From contig PEYP01000067.1 of the NCBI GenBank assembly GCA_002774315.1, positions 1 to 24,072 on the forward strand: DNA of 24,072 bases, given 5' to 3'. How positions within the stretch are numbered: position 1 is the first letter of the stretch; each line of letters starts with the position of its first letter. This stretch comes from Candidatus Stahliibacteriota bacterium CG08_land_8_20_14_0_20_40_26. Its GTDB lineage: Bacteria > Hydrothermota > UBA3073. Below are positions 21,481 through 24,072 of this stretch, one piece after another. Below the pieces are notes generated by a model. It was not told the DNA's origin. It saw only the letters and a program-made list of their open reading frames with translations, and did not search any database. Position numbers and translations under genes: made by a program.

Positions 21481-22107
21481 TTAAATGGCAGACAGCACAC
21501 ATATCGTTCCTTTCGTGAAAATTTTCTTCTGTATTTCAACAACGGAGAGTCCATATCGGTTGAGGGTCTCTTTTGCCTCTTCAAGTTCGGTAGCCAGTCT
21601 TTCCCCCTTGAATGTTATAATTCTGCCATCATCTTTCAAGAATCCTGCAGTCAGTTGAACTATCTTTTTAATACTGCCGACCATCCTTGCTGTTATAACA
21701 TCATACAGCCTGTTGGATTGAAATTGTCTTATGTCCAGATTGTATATACGGACATCGTGAAGTTTGAATTCTCTCTTTACCTCTCTTAAGAATACCGCTT
21801 TCTTCTTTTTTGCCTCAACTATATCAAGAATTATATTGTTATTTAATATCTTCAAGGGAATTCCGGGGAAACCCGCACCGCTTCCAAAATCGAGTAGATA
21901 ATTACCTTTTAGCAAATAATATATGGAAAGCGAATCTAAAATATGATTTTTTGCGATATCCTTCTCCGCTCTTGATACGAGATTAATTTTCTCATTCCAC
22001 TGCAGAATAAGTTCGTAGTATCTAAGTAAATATCGGATTGTATTTTCCTTAGCAGGTAGCTTTAGTAGTTCAATACCCTCCTTGAGCTTCTCTATTGCAG
22101 TCTTCAT
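21481..22107 (-). CDS. rsmG: 16S rRNA (guanine-N7) methyltransferase G
   Basis: A 208-residue class I methyltransferase that methylates G527 (E. coli numbering) in 16S rRNA. The family pattern is complete: LILQWNEKINLVSR, NHILDSLSIYYLL, the AdoMet-binding LLDFGSGAGFPGIPL, then LDIVEAKKKKAVFLREVKREF and the ITARMVGSIKKIV region. Normal length. It is upstream of parA on the same strand, and 104 nt downstream of the DUF5683-like gene. That gap holds octamer repeats (22144-22174). Confidence 0.95.
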   Translation of the reverse strand: MKTAIEKLKEGIELLKLPAKENTIRYLLRYYELILQWNEKINLVSRAEKDIAKNHILDSLSIYYLLKGNYLLDFGSGAGFPGIPLKILNNNIILDIVEAKKKKAVFLREVKREFKLHDVRIYNLDIRQFQSNRLYDVITARMVGSIKKIVQLTAGFLKDDGRIITFKGERLATELEEAKETLNRYGLSVVEIQKKIFTKGTICVLSAI

Positions 22108-22143
22108 AATCCTGATATGTTGTATTGTCTTCTTTTCCTTACT

Positions 22144-22174
22144 GATAATCTGATCACCGATAACCTGATTACCA
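22144..22174 (+). repeat. Short octamer-repeat array
   Basis: Four units, GATAATCT, GATCACC, GATAACCT and GATTACCA, close to the AATNACCY consensus of 17469-17588 with G at position 1. It occupies the rsmG upstream gap. Confidence 0.55.
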
Positions 22175-22211
22175 ATTTTATCATACTGATCTTGAGACGG
22201 TGTTCAATGCT

Positions 22212-22607
22212 TTAAAATTTGAACCCTACATCCAATTCAATACCTACATCCTCATAAAAGTTGTAGAAGTATGCATCCACAAATGCATCACCTATAGAGA
22301 GTGCCCATACTCCACAGGACAACCAGAGCCAATCATATCTTTTTGCAATATGGTAGTTGTAGTCGTTTTCCCTCCCTTCGCTCTCTGCATTCATTGCATA
22401 GATGTGTTCTCTTACGGTAAATCCAAGACAGATTGTCTGGGCCGTTGCAAATATGATACTTTTTATATATTTCTCATTATAGAACTGTCCTCCCCCCGGA
22501 AGAATAGATAAAAGCATTGCCTTTGTTGGGGATTTGCCTTCACTGAACAGCGATGCAGGAACTATGAGCATAAGAGCAAGGAATATTCCTGTTACATTTC
22601 TATTCAT
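22212..22607 (-). CDS. DUF5683-like small membrane protein
   Basis: A 131-residue protein with a signal peptide (IFLALMLIVPASLFS, cleavage near residue 22). The stretch KSPTKAMLLSILPGGGQFYNEKYIKSIIF follows, the 'SP-G-GQ-YN-K' signature of the DUF5683 group. Further hydrophobic or aromatic segments (FATAQTICLGF, WLWLSCGVWALSIGDAFVDAYFY) and a terminal ELDVGFKF end in phenylalanine, as outer-membrane-associated proteins often do. The molecular function is unknown. Its start overlaps the stop of the Sua5-phosphatase gene by 8 nt, so the two are co-translated. Confidence 0.75.
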   Translation of the reverse strand: MNRNVTGIFLALMLIVPASLFSEGKSPTKAMLLSILPGGGQFYNEKYIKSIIFATAQTICLGFTVREHIYAMNAESEGRENDYNYHIAKRYDWLWLSCGVWALSIGDAFVDAYFYNFYEDVGIELDVGFKF

Positions 22608-23661
22608 AGTATCTATCTTTAAGATATTTAGAAACCCTTTGAATCTCTTTTTTTAATATATCTCTGCACTTTCTATAGTCTTCTATTCCTTTGCCTACAG
22701 GGTCTTCTATCTCTTCTGTCTTTTCGTTCTTTCCAAATTCACCCAGAAGGAAGACCCTGCCTTCTATATCCGGGTAATTTGAGATTATCCATTCCTTCTG
22801 TGCTTCTTCCATACACAGGATAAGGTCGTAATCATAGACAATGTCCTTTGTTATCTGTTTGGATAACTCTGTCCGTATCTCTATACCAATCTCATGCATA
22901 ACACTTTTGGCAAAAAACGAAGGAGGAGAATTTTGTGTGGCGAATATACCTGCTGAATTTGTATATATAGTCTGCGGTGCTATTGTTCTTGCCAACCCCA
23001 CTGCCATCGGGCTTCTGCAAACATTTGCAGCACACACAAAAAGTATTCCAATTTTTGTCCCGTGGGGTAGCATAACCTTATGTCCTATCTTTTTTTCAAT
23101 CTCAAAGATGGAGACCTTTCCTTTCCGTAGTAGTGTGGGTGGTGATACTCTGAGCACAGTTGATGGTATCTGTGATTTCGGTGGATTTCCTCCTATGATG
23201 TAATCTATATTGTTACCAAATACCCTTTTTATTTCTTTCGCATTTGAAAGCACTGGTAGACCCTCTATATTACAACTTGTTGTGACAAGCGGATTTGGAT
23301 AATTCCGAAGAAGGATGAGTATGTGTTTCTCATCTGGAATCCTTATACCGACTGTGCCATTCTCCGCTGTGAATGGGATATCTTGTTTTGCCTTGACGAC
23401 AAGTGTAAGTGGACCTGGCCAGAAATATTGCGATAATTGAAAGACAAGTTTTGTTACCCTTGGTGTAATTGTCTCAAGATGGTTGGGTGACGGGATAAAC
23501 ATAATGAGGGGCTTATTCCTTTTTCTGTGTTTTATCCGATAGATTTTCTCTATCGCCTCTTTATTTGTTGCATCGCATCCAATCCCATATACAGTATCTG
23601 TGGGGAACGCGATAACTCCTCCATCTCTCAGTGTGTTGATTGCTCTGTTTAGCCATTTCAT
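22600..23661 (-). CDS. Fusion of Sua5/YrdC threonylcarbamoyl-AMP synthase with a low-molecular-weight protein tyrosine phosphatase
   Basis: A 353-residue two-domain protein. Residues 1-195 are a YrdC/Sua5 domain (GGVIAFPTDTVYGIGCD, then KHRKRNKPLIMFI, WPGPLTLVV, TVGIRIPD, NPLVTTSCN, PSTVL), which makes threonylcarbamoyl-AMP for t6A37 of tRNAs. It lacks the extra Sua5 C-terminal domain. From about 203 a low-molecular-weight tyrosine phosphatase or arsenate-reductase-like domain follows: P-loop C210-A-A-N-V-C215-R216-S (CX5R; the usual glycine is alanine) and general acid D320 in EDPVGKG. In other bacteria the two genes are often neighbours, so a fusion is believable. AGGA precedes the ATG. It is the first gene of the unit with the DUF5683-like protein. 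Confidence 0.92.
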   Translation of the reverse strand: MKWLNRAINTLRDGGVIAFPTDTVYGIGCDATNKEAIEKIYRIKHRKRNKPLIMFIPSPNHLETITPRVTKLVFQLSQYFWPGPLTLVVKAKQDIPFTAENGTVGIRIPDEKHILILLRNYPNPLVTTSCNIEGLPVLSNAKEIKRVFGNNIDYIIGGNPPKSQIPSTVLRVSPPTLLRKGKVSIFEIEKKIGHKVMLPHGTKIGILFVCAANVCRSPMAVGLARTIAPQTIYTNSAGIFATQNSPPSFFAKSVMHEIGIEIRTELSKQITKDIVYDYDLILCMEEAQKEWIISNYPDIEGRVFLLGEFGKNEKTEEIEDPVGKGIEDYRKCRDILKKEIQRVSKYLKDRYYE

Positions 23662-23704
23662 ATCAATCCTGTAGTCCGAGATTTTGCACGATTTGAAATC
23701 CTGA

Positions 23705-23728
23705 CTGCCGCCAGGCAGGCGTGCCTAC
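23705..23728 (-). repeat. GTAG-footed hairpin
   Basis: CTGCC (23705-23709) pairs with GGCAG (23714-23718) around GCCA. On the minus strand GTAG lies at 23728-23725, seven bases before the stem. It mixes features of the REP-like and CTGYCTRCCGRCAG families. Confidence 0.45.
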
Positions 23729-23858
23729 ATACTTTTTGGACGCAGATTAACGCTGATTAACTCAGATTACTTTATTTTTTCACAGATTTTACTTTTGTTA
23801 TTTTTTATCTCTTAAGTTCTTTTTAAGTCCCTGTCAATTTCTTTTTTTCAAACAGGTT

Positions 23859-23882
23859 GTAGGCACAAATTCAATTTGTGCC
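23859..23882 (+). repeat. REP-like hairpin, exact inverted copy of 10157-10180
   Basis: GTAG (23859-23862) leads into GGCACAAATT (23862-23871), which pairs with AATTTGTGCC (23873-23882). The whole 24 bp is identical to the reverse complement of 10157-10180, 13.7 kb away. Confidence 0.75.
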
Positions 23883-23909
23883 CATTAACTGTGTCTATCT
23901 GTGTGCACC

Positions 23910-23971
23910 CCGTTAAATAACTCAAAGATAAACACCAGATTTATTAGTGCTGGAGCGGTTCTATTTAACGG
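23910..23971. repeat. Inverted repeat with internal stem in the leader region
   Basis: CCGTTAAATA (23910-23919) and TATTTAACGG (23962-23971) are perfect complements. Between them a CACCAG..CTGG segment can form a short second stem. Nothing identifies it as a known riboswitch. Confidence 0.6.
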
Positions 23972-23998
23972 AGTAAATTTGCGGTTAATACAAGAATT

Positions 23999-24027
23999 AT
24001 TATAACACAAATATTGTAATTTTGCAA
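23999..24027 (-). promoter_or_regulatory. Promoter reading toward the Sua5-phosphatase gene
   Basis: On the minus strand TTGCAA (24027-24022), a 17-bp spacer and TATAAT (24004-23999). Transcription would start near 23992, about 330 nt before the ATG. Confidence 0.6.
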
Positions 24028-24072
24028 GTTTTTTTTGAGAAGTTCCATCTGAAGGTAAGAGTATGAGGCGGG

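Larger units (their letters stand above)
23662..23998. other. Long structured leader upstream of the fusion gene
   Basis: No gene is seen. From the coding side outward it holds a GTAG-footed hairpin (23705-23728), low-complexity CGCAGATTAACGCTGATTA words (about 23740-23770), a REP-like palindrome (23859-23882), and a 10-bp inverted repeat (23910-23971). All would lie in the 5' untranslated RNA if the promoter at 23999-24027 is used. Confidence 0.55.

Overview
The window looks like chromosome of an uncultured, A+T-rich diderm (Gram-negative-type) bacterium. Several genes presuppose an outer membrane: an LptE-like lipoprotein, an LptF/G-family permease, a SurA-like chaperone and several lipobox lipoproteins. 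TatC, RsmG, ParA, DnaE, RibBA, IspD/IspF and a CCA-adding-type nucleotidyltransferase are clearly bacterial. Gene order and the many extragenic palindromes and octamer repeats recall deep candidate phyla of the WOR-3 type. That placement is impression only, because no rRNA gene is present.

Region 1 (about 1-3850) is accessory. Four blocks all lie on the minus strand. From upstream to downstream on that strand they are a hicB-hicA toxin-antitoxin pair, a gene-less spacer, a small HEPN-like protein, and a DNA methyltransferase followed by a PD-(D/E)XK restriction endonuclease. Within 18-26 nt after the stop codon of hicA, of the HEPN-like gene and of the endonuclease gene there is an element resembling an integron attC site. 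The best one, 2418-2510, pairs TAAC with GTTA and has a partly paired stem inside. The layout is that of a gene-cassette array without a visible integrase (CALIN-like), loaded with defence and addiction genes. This is the most interesting part of the window.

Region 2 (about 4070-11300) is on the plus strand. A solitary sugar-type ABC substrate-binding lipoprotein sits behind a near-perfect sigma-70-type promoter only 12 nt before its ATG. It is followed by dnaE, ribBA (coupled by an ATGA overlap) and lptF/G.

Region 3 (about 11300-17260) is on the minus strand. A CCA-adding-type nucleotidyltransferase gene overlaps lptE. Next come three consecutive parvulin-type foldases (two lipoproteins and a SurA-like protein) and a DUF192 lipoprotein. 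Together with lptF/G this is an envelope-biogenesis neighbourhood.

Region 4 (about 17690-19852) is on the plus strand: a dolichol-phosphate-mannose-synthase-like glycosyltransferase, ispD and ispF (MEP isoprenoid pathway).

Region 5 (about 19860-24030) is on the minus strand: a natural fusion of Sua5/YrdC with a low-molecular-weight protein tyrosine phosphatase, a DUF5683-like membrane protein, rsmG, parA (no parB beside it) and tatC. A TTGCAA-N17-TATAAT promoter lies about 330 nt upstream of the fusion gene, so its leader would contain a REP-like palindrome and a second inverted repeat.

The intergenic DNA is unusually structured. It holds REP-like hairpins with a 5' GTAG foot (two of them paired as BIME-like units), a separate family of CTGYCTRCCGRCAG-type palindromes, and arrays of an octamer (about RATNACCY). 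No tRNA, rRNA, CRISPR array, transposase or integrase gene was recognised.
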